Assembly (NCBI RefSeq): GCF_021513195.1
Contig: NZ_CP090974.1
Coordinates: forward strand, 4,028,737 to 4,092,736
Direction of reading: 5' to 3'
Origin: Shewanella sp. OMA3-2
Lineage (GTDB): Bacteria; Pseudomonadota; Gammaproteobacteria; Enterobacterales; Shewanellaceae
DNA length: 64,000 nucleotides
The notes beneath the pieces are model-generated. The model was not told the origin of the DNA. It saw nothing but the letters and a program-made list of their open reading frames with translations, and did not search any database. Positions within the stretch are counted from its first letter, which is position 1. Every line of letters starts with the position of its first letter. This document shows, piece after piece, positions 28,912-38,800 of this stretch. The position numbers were made by a program, and so were the translations under genes.

Positions 28912-29766
28912 CTAAATCAAATAATCGGCACTTAAGGTTAAAAACAATACCAAGCCAGCCCAATTATTATTTAAAAACGCTTTAAAACACGCTGCACGTT
29001 CCCGCCTATAAATCATCCATTGCTGATAACAACTGAAGCCGATAAAAGCGATAATGCCTAGTGCATATACTAAGCCACGTTCAGCTAATAACCCCGCCAT
29101 AATAAAACACCCCAGCGCGGCTAGCTGAAACAAGCCAATCCACTGTCTGTCATATCGGCCAAATAAAATGGCGGTAGATTTAATGCCTACTTTTAAATCA
29201 TCATCCCTATCGACCATGGCATACATGGTGTCGTAAGCCACTGTCCAGCACCAATTGGCCATAAATAGCCACCATGCTTCAACAGGCACAGTGCCTAACT
29301 GGGCCGCATAGGCCATAGGAATAGACCAGCTCCACACAATGCCTAAGAACATTTGTGGCATGTTAGTGACCCGTTTCATAAACGGGTACATAACCGTTAA
29401 AATGATACCTACAACCGACAGCTGCACCACTAAGGTATTTAACAAAAGCACCAATGAAAAAGCCACTAAGCCTAAAATAGTAAATAAGGTCAGTGCTTCT
29501 TTTACACTAATCTCACCTGAAACCAGTGGCCGGCTTTGAGTCCTTTCCACGTGAGCATCTAACTTGCGGTCGGCAAAATCATTAATAATGCAGCCACACG
29601 CACGCATAATAATCACCCCAGCAATAAAGATAACCAGCACTTTAATATCTGGCATTCCCTTTGCGGCCAGTAACAGCGCCATCAAGCACGGCCATAATAA
29701 CAGCAAGGTTCCTATAGGTCGGTCAATGCGCATTAGGCGCGCATAAGCGTGCAATTTTTGTTTCAC
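28912..29766 (-). CDS. ubiA: 4-hydroxybenzoate octaprenyltransferase UbiA
   Basis: A 284-residue inner-membrane prenyltransferase that attaches the octaprenyl chain to 4-hydroxybenzoate in ubiquinone synthesis. The two Asp-rich motifs are present, [15 protein letters not shown] (about residues 62-76) and [17 protein letters not shown] (about 180-196), and eight to nine membrane helices are expected. Chorismate lyase (ubiC), often its neighbour, is not here. It starts 17 bases after uvrD on the same strand, so it may depend on the uvrD promoter. Confidence 0.96.
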   Translation of the reverse strand: MKQKLHAYARLMRIDRPIGTLLLLWPCLMALLLAAKGMPDIKVLVIFIAGVIIMRACGCIINDFADRKLDAHVERTQSRPLVSGEISVKEALTLFTILGLVAFSLVLLLNTLVVQLSVVGIILTVMYPFMKRVTNMPQMFLGIVWSWSIPMAYAAQLGTVPVEAWWLFMANWCWTVAYDTMYAMVDRDDDLKVGIKSTAILFGRYDRQWIGLFQLAALGCFIMAGLLAERGLVYALGIIAFIGFSCYQQWMIYRRERAACFKAFLNNNWAGLVLFLTLSADYLI

Positions 29767-29783
29767 ATCAAGTTCCTTCTTGC

Positions 29784-31966
29784 TTAACAGGCTTCGAGTT
29801 TAGCTAAACTTACCAGCAACCATTTACTACCAAAGTCGCGAAAGTTAACTTGTACTCGCGCTTTTTCACCTGTGCCTTCAAAGCTGGTAACCACGCCTTC
29901 AGAGAACTTAAAGTGTTTCACTTTTTGGCCAACACTGAATCCTGTGGTATTCGCTGATGACTGACTAAAAGTAGGACTTGTTCCACGAGCAGGAAAACGC
30001 TGACTTATTGACGGCGACACCTGGGCGCGAAGTCGAATTTGCTCGACGTATTGTTCAGGGATTTCACTAATAAATCGAGACGGACGGGCATAATCTTCAC
30101 GGCCATAAATACGTCTGGACTCGGCATAACTAATATACAGTTTTGTCATCGCACGGGTCATACCCACATAACAAAGGCGACGTTCTTCATCTAAACGATC
30201 GCCTTCATCTAATGCCATTTTGCTGGGAAAAAGCCCTTCTTCCACCCCAGACATAAACACCATTGGAAACTCTAATCCTTTGGCTGAATGCAAGGTCATT
30301 AATTGCACCGCATCTGTAAAGGCATCCGCTTGACCTTCGCCAGCTTCTAACGCGGCATGGGATAAAAAGGCATTTAATTCGCCCATATCTTCCAGCTCTT
30401 CTGGCATTTCAAAGCTTTTTGCTGCGGTCACTAGCTCGTTTAAGTTTTCTATACGGGCTTGGGCTTTTTCGCCCTTTTCAGCTTCATACATGGCCCGTAA
30501 ACCAGACTGATTAATCACGGTATCTGTCATGCGATATAACAACATATCTGCGGTATCGGTGCGCATATTAATGATTAAGTCCATAAAGCCACGCACGGCA
30601 TTAGCGGCGCGACCAGCCAGTACTTTTTCTTCCAATAACCGTAAACTTGCCTGCCATAAAGTTAATTGCTGCTGTCTTGCGGTTGAGCGCATAATTTCAA
30701 GGGTGCGATCACCTATGCCACGTGTAGGCGTATTCACCACACGTTCAAAGGCGGCATCATCATCTTTGTTATTAATGAGTCGCATGTAACCCATGGCATC
30801 TTTAATTTCTTGGCGATCAAAGAAGCGTAAGCCGCCATAAATGCGGTAAGCCACCCCACGATGTAATAAGGCTTCTTCAAGCACACGAGACTGGGCATTA
30901 GAGCGATATAAAATAGCGCAGTCGCTTAAACTGCCACCCTTTTCTTGCCAATCATTAATGCGCCCGACAATAAACTTAGCTTCATCCATTTCATTGAAGG
31001 CACAATAAACTGAAATAGGCTCACCATCTTTATCTTCGGTCCACAGCTTTTTGCCTAGACGATCAGGGTTATTAGCAATTAAATCGTTAGACGCTTTAAG
31101 AATATTGCCGGTCGAGCGGTAGTTTTGCTCTAGGCGGACAGTTTCTGCGCCAGGAAGTCTTTTAAGAAGCGATGTAAGTTTTCAATTTGGGCACCACGCC
31201 AGCCGTAAATAGATTGATCGTCATCACCAACAATCATCACATTAGCCGTGTTGCCTGCGAGTACGCGGATCCAAGCATATTGAATCGCGTTGGTATCTTG
31301 AAACTCATCCACTAAAATATGGCGAAACCTGTCTTGATAGTGCGCCAAAATATGCGGTTTATTCAGCCATAGCTCATGGGCACGCAATAAAATTTCAGCA
31401 AAATCAACTAGGCCTGCGCGATCACAGGACTCTTGATATATTTTGTAAATATTAAGCAGATTTTGCTCAATAGGAAAACCACCAGCATCAATGTGCTTAG
31501 GTCTTAACCCTTGATCTTTTTTGCCATTAATATAAGCCTGAGCTTGTCTTGGCGGGTATTGCTTATCATCTAAGTTGAGGCTTTTTAAAATACGCTTTAA
31601 TAGCCTTAGCTGATCGTCTGAATCAATAATCTGAAAGGTTTGCGGTAAATTTGCGTCTTGAAAATGGGTACGTAAAATTCGATGGGCTAAACCATGGAAA
31701 GTACCAATCCACATACGGCCCATATTGCTACCAACCACTTTTTCAACACGCTCACGCATTTCTGCTGCGGCTTTATTGGTAAAAGTCACCGCTAGAATAG
31801 AATATGGACTTTGCTGTTCAACCTGCATTAACCAAGCAATACGGTGAGTTAACACCCGTGTTTTACCGCTACCCGCGCCAGCTAAAACCAGCATGTTAGA
31901 TAAAGGTGCGCCTACGGCTTCGCGTTGCTTGTCATTCAGGCCGTCTAATAATGATGATACGTCCAT
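29784..31966 (-). pseudogene. uvrD: DNA helicase II UvrD, split by a one-base deletion in a C run
   Basis: UvrD unwinds DNA in nucleotide excision and mismatch repair. The first part holds Walker A LAGAGSGKTRVLTHR, FHGLAHR and the DEFQDTN and GDDDQSIYGWRGA motifs, then stops after 278 codons. The second part has ILYRSNAQSRVLEE, MTLHSAKGLEF and VGMTRAM and the normal C-terminus. Near 31153-31154 the minus strand reads TTCCTGG; with one extra C it reads TTC CCT GGC and continues PGAETVRLEQNYRS, joining both parts. The repaired length is 727 residues, the family size. The region between the two parts, 30990-31130, is fully coding in the corrected frame. Confidence 0.9.
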
Positions 31967-32184
31967 TTTTCCTCCCAGAAATCTGCGCGCATTATAGCGT
32001 CAAACTGATATCAGATGCGATCAAAGCCCATGGATTTATGCCTCAATATAGTCTTCACTTCCTATAAACAATCAAAAATGGCTAACTAACGCTCACTTAT
32101 GAAGTCTTGAGTAGCCGATAAATTGACAACAATGGACACTAAAACTACTATAATTGCTCATTTATCTAGGCGGGTTATATTAAT

Positions 32185-33060
32185 TTGAACATCAATGATT
32201 TAGAGCTATTTATTTTGGTAGCTGAACAAGGCAGTTTTGCTAAAGCTGCGGAATCATTGAATACCCGCCGTGCCTTAGTCAGTCGCCGTATTGCTGAATT
32301 AGAAAAACAACTTGGCGCACCTTTATTCACCCGCACAACTCGCGTGATGACGCTCACATCCTCCGGTGAATTATATTTAGAGCAAGTTGCCCCATTACTT
32401 AAACAATTAAAAAATGCCTCGTTTATTTTCAAAAATCGCTACAACGAAATACAAGGGCGTGTTCGCATCGGCTTACTGCCTTTTGTCGATAAAATGTTAG
32501 ATAAAAAAATCGCCAGCTTTGTGCACGCCTATCCACAAGTACAATTAGATATCATGGTGGTTTCAGGCGGTTATAAAGATATACATAGATTAGATTTAGA
32601 TATGGTTATTGATGTCAATCCACAACATGATAACCAGTTTATTAGTCAGGCATTACTCAGTTTTGAACGCAAGATTTATGCAAGCCCGAGTTACCTTGAA
32701 AAATCATCAGTAATAGAGACTATTGATGATTTACAATATCAATCCTTGCTTGGGTTTAGAAGCACCAATGGCTTAGTTGAAGATAAATGGACGTTTCAGC
32801 AAACCTCCATTGAGGCTAACCACAAAGTGATTTGCAGTGATTACAATTCTTTATATAATTTATGCTTAGGCGGCGCGGGGATAACTCTGTTACCGCAAAC
32901 TATTGCTAATGAAGCCATAGACAGTAAGCAACTAGTAAATGTGTTACCTGACTTAAGCGCTGGCTTGACTGATCTGACATTAATTTACCCCCAGGACGCC
33001 CACTTATCTAATGCCGCTAAAGCATTTGTAGAACACCTGAGTCGCCCGCTAAAAAGCTGA
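32185..33060 (+). CDS. LysR-family transcriptional regulator
   Basis: A 291-residue LysR-type regulator. The winged helix-turn-helix (about residues 1-60) reads LELFILVAEQGSFAKAAESLNTRRALVSRRIAELE, and a periplasmic-binding-protein-like effector domain follows (about 90-285). The start is a TTG; no in-frame ATG fits the family N-terminus MNINDLELF. It diverges from uvrD over about 220 bases and converges with an old-yellow-enzyme gene, which may or may not be its target. The effector is unknown. Confidence 0.9.
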   Translation: MNINDLELFILVAEQGSFAKAAESLNTRRALVSRRIAELEKQLGAPLFTRTTRVMTLTSSGELYLEQVAPLLKQLKNASFIFKNRYNEIQGRVRIGLLPFVDKMLDKKIASFVHAYPQVQLDIMVVSGGYKDIHRLDLDMVIDVNPQHDNQFISQALLSFERKIYASPSYLEKSSVIETIDDLQYQSLLGFRSTNGLVEDKWTFQQTSIEANHKVICSDYNSLYNLCLGGAGITLLPQTIANEAIDSKQLVNVLPDLSAGLTDLTLIYPQDAHLSNAAKAFVEHLSRPLKS

Positions 33061-33121
33061 TAAGCGTCTATTTAGTCATAACGATTAAGATAGTGACCCT
33101 TTAAGTCTAAGCTTCCACGCG

Positions 33122-34135
33122 TCAATCTATCGCTTGATTCATCACTTGCTCTGCAAATGTTTGTGGTCCTTTTAGAATAGCCCTGCCTACCGCAGCTAAA
33201 TCAAACCAACTATGTTGGATAGCGTGATCGATGTATTCACCTGTTTCTATACCGCCAACACCTATAATGCAGGCATTTAGCCCCGCTTGTTTTAAATAAG
33301 CAGACTCTTCGACTAAGTAGCCTTCACCTCGACGTTCTTTGGGACGGTTCCAGCCACCAATTCCCGACGATATATCTAAAATAACCACTCCAGCATCAAT
33401 AAAGTAGCCACAGGATTCAACAATTTGTGCTTGGGTTAGTCCGTGTGGATATAAATCTTGTCCTGGTACTCTTATCATTATCGCTAGCTGAGTCTGCTGC
33501 TTAATCTGCTCGATAATCTCAATAATCAGTCTGGCACGATTATGCTGACAACCACCGTATTGATCATCACGTTGATTAGTGACTGGCGAAAGGAACTGAT
33601 TTAAACCATAGCCATGAGCACAATGCAGCTCAACGTAATCAAAACCGGCTTTCTCCACTCTGATTGCCGCTTCAATAAAGTGTCTTTTCCAAGTATTAAT
33701 ATCATTTAAGGTCATTGCCCTAGGGGTGGGTAACACACGGTCAAGTGCCGGCACTGTAATACCCGATGGCGCCATTAATTGAGGGCAAACATCAAGTTGT
33801 GCTTTACCACCACAATGGGTCAATTGTAAGCCTGCTTTAGCGCCAGCTTGATGAATCAGCTCAGCAATAGCCTTTATACCCTCAATACAAGCATCATCAT
33901 GCACGCCCAACTGATTAGGCTCGCTTTTGCCTGACACATCAACAAAACTATATTCAACCATCACCAAACCGGCTTGAGATTGAGCAAGATTGGCATAATG
34001 TTTCAGAGTATTTTCAGTAACCATTCCCTCAAGGGTAGCAGTTTGTGAAGCCATAGGCGCGACAACTAAGCGGTTTTTTAAAACGTGATGACTAAGGGAA
34101 GAGTTTGCTACCGATAAAGAGGAAAAACGATTCAT
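33122..34135 (-). CDS. NADH:flavin oxidoreductase of the old yellow enzyme family
   Basis: A 337-residue FMN TIM-barrel oxidoreductase. The N-terminus LKNRLVVAPMAS binds FMN, and the active-site motif HCAHGYGLNQFLSP (about residues 175-188) has the pair of His expected in this family. Further conserved parts are NRARLIIEIIEQI and a C-terminal GVGGIETGE with VGRAILKGP. Such enzymes reduce alpha/beta-unsaturated carbonyls or nitro compounds; the substrate is not known. It is a single gene converging with the LysR regulator. Confidence 0.9.
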   Translation of the reverse strand: MNRFSSLSVANSSLSHHVLKNRLVVAPMASQTATLEGMVTENTLKHYANLAQSQAGLVMVEYSFVDVSGKSEPNQLGVHDDACIEGIKAIAELIHQAGAKAGLQLTHCGGKAQLDVCPQLMAPSGITVPALDRVLPTPRAMTLNDINTWKRHFIEAAIRVEKAGFDYVELHCAHGYGLNQFLSPVTNQRDDQYGGCQHNRARLIIEIIEQIKQQTQLAIMIRVPGQDLYPHGLTQAQIVESCGYFIDAGVVILDISSGIGGWNRPKERRGEGYLVEESAYLKQAGLNACIIGVGGIETGEYIDHAIQHSWFDLAAVGRAILKGPQTFAEQVMNQAID

Positions 34136-34277
34136 AAGTTTAGATCAATGGCTTCAATTGCCGACAGTATAACTGACTACAACACATAAGTTAAAATGCA
34201 AATGGGCCAGTAAATACTGACCCATTTAGGCTGTTAGCTTTAGCTTTAGATTTAAGATTTAAAATTTAACAACAAAA

Positions 34278-35216
34278 TCATTTCTTATCGTCTTTCAAAC
34301 CTATCGTGTCCATCCAGTACTCAAAGTTGACTAAGTTACCTGGTAATACGATACGAGTATCAGTCTTGGTTAGCCCATCTAACTGCTTCATGTATTGCTC
34401 ACCTAGCTGCATCCGCAATGCACTTTGACCGCCTTCTGAAGAAATCACTTGTGCAAGGCGCTCAATTGACTCAGACGTGGCTTTAGCTAACGTTAAGATC
34501 TCTTGGGCTTTACCTTCGGCTTCATTGATGCGGCGCTGCATTTCACCTTCTGAGCGGTTAATGGTTTCAGCCATCACACCTTCAGAACGGTTAATTTTAC
34601 TTTGCTTATCACCTTCACTTTTTGCTAATAATGCACGGCGCTCACGCTCAGCATTAACTTGCATTTCCATGGCATTTTTCACGGTTTCCGGTGGGGTAAT
34701 ATTTTTAATTTCATATCGATGTACCCGTATGCCCCAAATAGCGCCCGCTTCATCTAATACTTGTACCACTTTGGCGGAAATTAAATCACGCTCTTCAAAC
34801 GTACGGTCTAAATCTAAAGTGCCAATCACTGAACGAGTAGTGGTTTGCGCCAGTTGAATCGCGGCATAACGGTAGTCGGTAATACCGTAACTGGCTTTGA
34901 CAGGGTCAGTCACAGAAATATAAATCACCCCATCGACTTCAACATTCACTTCATCGCTAGAAAAACATTCCTGAGGTGGCACATCAATTGTTTCTTCTTT
35001 CAAGTCGTGTACGTAAGCCACTTTATCAATAAATGGCACTAGCGCGTGAAAGCCTGCATCTAAAGTACAATGATACTTACCTAAACGCTCTACAATACAA
35101 GCTGACTTAGTCGGTACTAAACGAATAGATTGAAATAACTTCATTACGAAGATAACAAAAATAATGCCCCAAATAGCCATCACTGCAATATCGGGATCAA
35201 TTCCATTTAAGATCAT
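34278..35216 (-). CDS. SPFH/band-7 domain protein (stomatin-like), second of pair
   Basis: A 312-residue protein with an N-terminal membrane helix (about residues 10-28), the SPFH/band-7 domain (about 30-190; VPTKSACIVERLGKYHCTLDAGFH, DVPPQECFSSDEVNVEVDGVIYI) and a Glu/Arg-rich helical region with repeated NRSEG units (NRSEGVMAETINRSEGEMQ). Such proteins form membrane microdomain scaffolds and may regulate proteolysis; E. coli QmcA is a relative. It overlaps the upstream paralogue by one base (TAATG), so both are coupled and probably form a hetero-oligomer. Confidence 0.9.
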   Translation of the reverse strand: MILNGIDPDIAVMAIWGIIFVIFVMKLFQSIRLVPTKSACIVERLGKYHCTLDAGFHALVPFIDKVAYVHDLKEETIDVPPQECFSSDEVNVEVDGVIYISVTDPVKASYGITDYRYAAIQLAQTTTRSVIGTLDLDRTFEERDLISAKVVQVLDEAGAIWGIRVHRYEIKNITPPETVKNAMEMQVNAERERRALLAKSEGDKQSKINRSEGVMAETINRSEGEMQRRINEAEGKAQEILTLAKATSESIERLAQVISSEGGQSALRMQLGEQYMKQLDGLTKTDTRIVLPGNLVNFEYWMDTIGLKDDKK

Positions 35217-36166
35217 TAGCGCGCTCCTTTTGCTGCTGATTTAGTATTCAGTGACTGTGAACCCGATACCGCATGAGTAACCTGTTCCATACCTTCAAAA
35301 AAGCCTTCCAGTTTTGCCATTTCGGCTGGCACCACTGACACTTGGGCTTCAGATAAAATCTTACCAACTTGGCCAATAAACTGCTCTTTCAGTAGCATGT
35401 TCATCGCATCATTACCGCCATTAACGGTTAATGCTTTACAAATCATTTCCATGCCATCCGCTTTTGCATTGGCAATAATGGATATTTCTTGCCCGGTACC
35501 AATCGCTTCGTTAATTCGTTTTTGTTTTTGACCTTCAGATAAATTAATTGCTTCTTGGCGCTCACCTTGAGACATATTAATCATCGCGGCTTTTTCAGCA
35601 TTAGCTAAGGTAATTTCGGCACGTTTACGGCGCTCGGCTTCCATTTGCTTTTCAAGCGTATGGATTACATGGTGCGATGGAGTAATATTTTTAATCTCAT
35701 AGCGCAACACTTTAATGCCCCAGGGATCAGACGCTTTATCGATTTCACGTACAATTGATTCATTTAAGCTATCACGCTCGGAAAACGTTTGTGACAAGGT
35801 CAATTTACCAATTTCAGAACGCATGGTGGTTTGGGCAAGATTTACCGCAGCTTTACGATAGTTTTCAATACCGTAACTGGCCAGTTTGCCGTCCATGACT
35901 TTTAAGTAAACTAAACCATCAACTTCTAACTGAGTGTTATCTTTTGAAATACAACTTTGCGGAGGGACATCAAGTACTTCCTCACGGGTATCATGTCGGT
36001 AGGCGACTCGGTCAACAAAGGGGACTAAAAAATGAAAACCTGGTTGTAATACAGTGCGGAACTTACCTAAACGCTCAATCACATGCACTTCGCGCATAGG
36101 TACTATCAACATCAGTTTAAATAAAATAAACATGATGAACAAAAATATTATGGTAAACGTGAACAT
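35216..36166 (-). CDS. SPFH/band-7 domain protein (stomatin-like), first of pair
   Basis: A 316-residue paralogue of the downstream protein. It has an N-terminal helix (about residues 2-18), an SPFH domain (VHVIERLGKFRTVLQPGFH, DVPPQSCISKDNTQLEVDGLVYL) and a helical region with AINLSEGQKQKRINEAIG. The C-terminus ends with a basic unstructured tail (NTKSAAKGAR). It lies between nfeD and the second band-7 gene; the three genes form an nfeD-stomatin-stomatin operon. Band-7/NfeD pairs are thought to act together at the membrane. Confidence 0.9.
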   Translation of the reverse strand: MFTFTIIFLFIMFILFKLMLIVPMREVHVIERLGKFRTVLQPGFHFLVPFVDRVAYRHDTREEVLDVPPQSCISKDNTQLEVDGLVYLKVMDGKLASYGIENYRKAAVNLAQTTMRSEIGKLTLSQTFSERDSLNESIVREIDKASDPWGIKVLRYEIKNITPSHHVIHTLEKQMEAERRKRAEITLANAEKAAMINMSQGERQEAINLSEGQKQKRINEAIGTGQEISIIANAKADGMEMICKALTVNGGNDAMNMLLKEQFIGQVGKILSEAQVSVVPAEMAKLEGFFEGMEQVTHAVSGSQSLNTKSAAKGAR

Positions 36167-36218
36167 ACTCTCTTCCTTTTGATTCTACACTAGTGACGTT
36201 TGCATTTGAGTGAAGGTA

Positions 36219-36674
36219 CTACTCCACCAAAGGCTCAACCACTAACGCAATGTTATCCCGACATATAATTCTAACTTTAGTGCCTGATTGTATCTCAGTA
36301 CCATCACCAAGTGCAGTCCAATCTGATCCTAAACAACTCACTCGGCCAGTTTGCTGACCAGGGCCAATCGGCTCCTTGACAATCGCAATCTGATTGTACA
36401 AATCTAATTCTTCATCTGTGTTATCAACATGTGAGTCACCACCGACAAGTTTTTGGGTGACATGGCGGAAACTGAGTAACATTACCATTGAGGCAATAAA
36501 CCACAGGGTTAAACTTTGGCTAATACCTTCAACCATACCAACAGCAAGTGCCAAAGCAACTAACAAGCATGCGGTACCCAGCAAGATTACTATACCGCCT
36601 GGAATAATAATTTCCGCTAGCATCAACACGATGCCCAGTATTACCCATATTGAAATTGGGTCACTAAAAGTCAT
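36219..36674 (-). CDS. NfeD-family membrane protein
   Basis: A 151-residue short NfeD protein. Three to four hydrophobic segments fill residues about 8-85 and an OB-fold domain follows (about 95-150: GPGQQTGRVSCLGSDWTALG). It lacks the N-terminal ClpP-class protease domain of long NfeD proteins. The ATG at 36674 has AAGGAG five bases upstream and is preferred to a GTG two codons earlier. It leads the operon with two band-7 proteins, its known genomic partners. Confidence 0.9.
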   Translation of the reverse strand: MTFSDPISIWVILGIVLMLAEIIIPGGIVILLGTACLLVALALAVGMVEGISQSLTLWFIASMVMLLSFRHVTQKLVGGDSHVDNTDEELDLYNQIAIVKEPIGPGQQTGRVSCLGSDWTALGDGTEIQSGTKVRIICRDNIALVVEPLVE

Positions 36675-36909
36675 ATTCACTCCTTATCCTAGAGTATTCG
36701 TTATCAGACTATATCAACTCTTTTACCTTATGGCGACATATTATGTCAAACTAACAGCACCTCAACTTTTAGCCTGTAGTAAAAACGTATCCTTCGATGC
36801 TAATTTATTTATACTCAGGTAAAATATTGCGTTAACCCTATAAAATTAAACACACAATCGGTATTTTTTTTATGTGTGTTCTGATAGCAAAATAAATAAA
36901 GGTATTTAA

Positions 36910-37659
36910 ATGAATAAAAACTGGCTCGCTTTAGCCCTACTAGCCGCTCAACCAGCTATTGCTGATGACATGTTGCAATGGTGGGATTTTAGTGCAACTG
37001 CACTTTATGGTGACAACTATGATTTAGCACCATCAGAGACCCAAACAACTATCACAGTTGAAACCGCGGGCGCATGGAAATACGGCGATTGGTTTGCCTT
37101 TCAAGATTTTACCCATTTTCATGACGCTAATGGTCAGCAGAGAACAAACTATGGTGAAATCTCTCCTCGCTTTAGTTATGGAAAAATTTCAGGGAATAAG
37201 ATTAATCTTGGCCCAATCAAAGATGTATCGTTGGCACTGACATTAGAGGAAGGCAGAGGTCCGGTAACCAGTTTTCTTTACGGTGTCGGGCTTGACTTTG
37301 ATATTGCTTATTTTAGCTATTTTCAACTAAACACCTACCGTCGTAATGCCATGAGCAATGGTAATAACAGCGATGGCTGGCAATTCACACCTGTGTTTAG
37401 AATTGATTTCCCTGTCGGCAATTCCAATATTGTAGTCGATGGTTTTATTGACTGGATTTTTGTTGCTGATAAAGGCGGCTATCAAGAAAATTTCCATTTC
37501 AATCCACAAATAAAATATGATTTAGGAGCAATTTTATTCGGCCAACATAAAAAGAATAAACTCTTAGTCGGTTTTGAATATGACTATTGGCAGAATAAAT
37601 ACGGCGTAGAAGGGATTGACCAAAATACCTACTCTGTTATTACTAAATATCACTTCTAA
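36910..37659 (+). CDS. Tsx-like nucleoside-specific outer-membrane channel
   Basis: A 249-residue outer-membrane protein of the Tsx/OmpK family. A signal peptide (about residues 1-18, ending AIA) precedes a beta-barrel with the N-terminal LQWWDFSATALYGDNYDL and the characteristic AFQDFTHFHDANG. It ends with a terminal aromatic residue (KYHF), as expected for barrel insertion by BamA. It converges with udp (uridine phosphorylase), which supports a role in nucleoside uptake. The exact ligand range is unknown. Confidence 0.88.
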   Translation: MNKNWLALALLAAQPAIADDMLQWWDFSATALYGDNYDLAPSETQTTITVETAGAWKYGDWFAFQDFTHFHDANGQQRTNYGEISPRFSYGKISGNKINLGPIKDVSLALTLEEGRGPVTSFLYGVGLDFDIAYFSYFQLNTYRRNAMSNGNNSDGWQFTPVFRIDFPVGNSNIVVDGFIDWIFVADKGGYQENFHFNPQIKYDLGAILFGQHKKNKLLVGFEYDYWQNKYGVEGIDQNTYSVITKYHF

Positions 37660-37724
37660 TTCAGATTCGAGTTAACTTTCAAAATCAAAATAGCTTAGTT
37701 ACACGATTTGCATCGCGCTAAAAG

Positions 37725-37751
37725 ACAAAGGGCACCTACAGTGCCCTTTTA
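37725..37751. terminator. Bidirectional terminator between the Tsx-like gene and udp
   Basis: Perfect stem AAAGGGCAC / GTGCCCTTT with a five-base loop, flanked by A-rich and T-rich tails, between two convergent genes. Confidence 0.8.
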
Positions 37752-37786
37752 CATCTCAATATCCGTCTTCAATATGAAAATCAGTA

Positions 37787-38542
37787 CTAAAGTAACTTTC
37801 TCGCTGCGGCAACCACAATAGATATTGCACTCACTTCTGTTTTCTTCATCGTCGCTTCATTAGGTATTTCCTGCTGAGTGCGGTTTACAATTACACCGGC
37901 AACACAGGCTGCACGCCAACCTTGGGTTGCACACATAGTAAATAATGTGGCTGATTCCATTTCGTAGTTCAACACCCCCATAGATTGCCATTCTTTCATT
38001 GAGCCGACATAACGCTGAGTAATACGGCCCGACACAGTATCGTAGCGCTCTTGTCCTGGATAAAAAGTATCAGATGATGCTGTAATGCCAACATGTGGCT
38101 CAACACCGGCATCACGGCAAGCGGCAACCATTGCTGTAGTACAGTCAAAGTTTGATGCTGCTGGAAATTCAAGTGGTGCAAAATGTAAACTTGCGCCGTC
38201 TAAGCGCACAGATGCTTGCGTGACAATAACATCGCCAACATTGACATGCGGTTGAATTGCGCCAGTAGTCCCTACACGTAAGAATGTGGTAACGCCTAAT
38301 TGTGCTAACTCTTCAACCGCGATAGATGTTGAAGGGCCACCAATACCGGTTGAACAAACAACCACAGGTTTACCATCGATATAGGCTAAATAGCTTGTAT
38401 ATTCGCGATGACTGGCAAGAAAAGTAGCACCATCCATTAATTCGGCAATACGCTTAACACGTTCTGGATCGCCTGGCACGATTGCCAATGTGGCGCCATC
38501 TAACATTTTTTTGGTTAAACCTAAGTGAAATACGTCAGACAT
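37787..38542 (-). CDS. udp: Uridine phosphorylase
   Basis: A 251-residue enzyme that splits uridine with phosphate to uracil and ribose-1-phosphate. The NP-I phosphorylase motifs are seen: [56 protein letters not shown] and [10 protein letters not shown]. Length matches E. coli Udp (253). AGGGG precedes the ATG. With the Tsx-like porin it provides a local nucleoside salvage pair. It is followed by a terminator. Confidence 0.95.
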   Translation of the reverse strand: MSDVFHLGLTKKMLDGATLAIVPGDPERVKRIAELMDGATFLASHREYTSYLAYIDGKPVVVCSTGIGGPSTSIAVEELAQLGVTTFLRVGTTGAIQPHVNVGDVIVTQASVRLDGASLHFAPLEFPAASNFDCTTAMVAACRDAGVEPHVGITASSDTFYPGQERYDTVSGRITQRYVGSMKEWQSMGVLNYEMESATLFTMCATQGWRAACVAGVIVNRTQQEIPNEATMKKTEVSAISIVVAAARKLL

Positions 38543-38754
38543 GCTGAACCCCTATATTATTTTAATAATGAAACGCTGTGTTTTATAAACTGTACCGTAG
38601 TATTGTCTCAGAAAAGGTTAACTGGATCACATTATTATTTATCACTGATATTATTGTCTTTAAACGGTAATGAATGAATCACCTACAAGTGGTCAAGTAA
38701 AATAGCGGTTTACTGAGGGAACTAAATTTTATTTACTTCGTTTCAAGCTAAAAA

Positions 38755-38780
38755 TAAAGGACGCCGAAGCGTCCTTTAAT
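38755..38780 (-). terminator. Rho-independent terminator after the ornithine decarboxylase gene
   Basis: Stem AAAGGACGC / GCGTCCTTT with a CGAA loop, followed on the minus strand by TATTTTT, about 25 bases beyond the decarboxylase stop. Confidence 0.75.
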
Positions 38781-38800
38781 TGTGTTTATACTAATTATCG

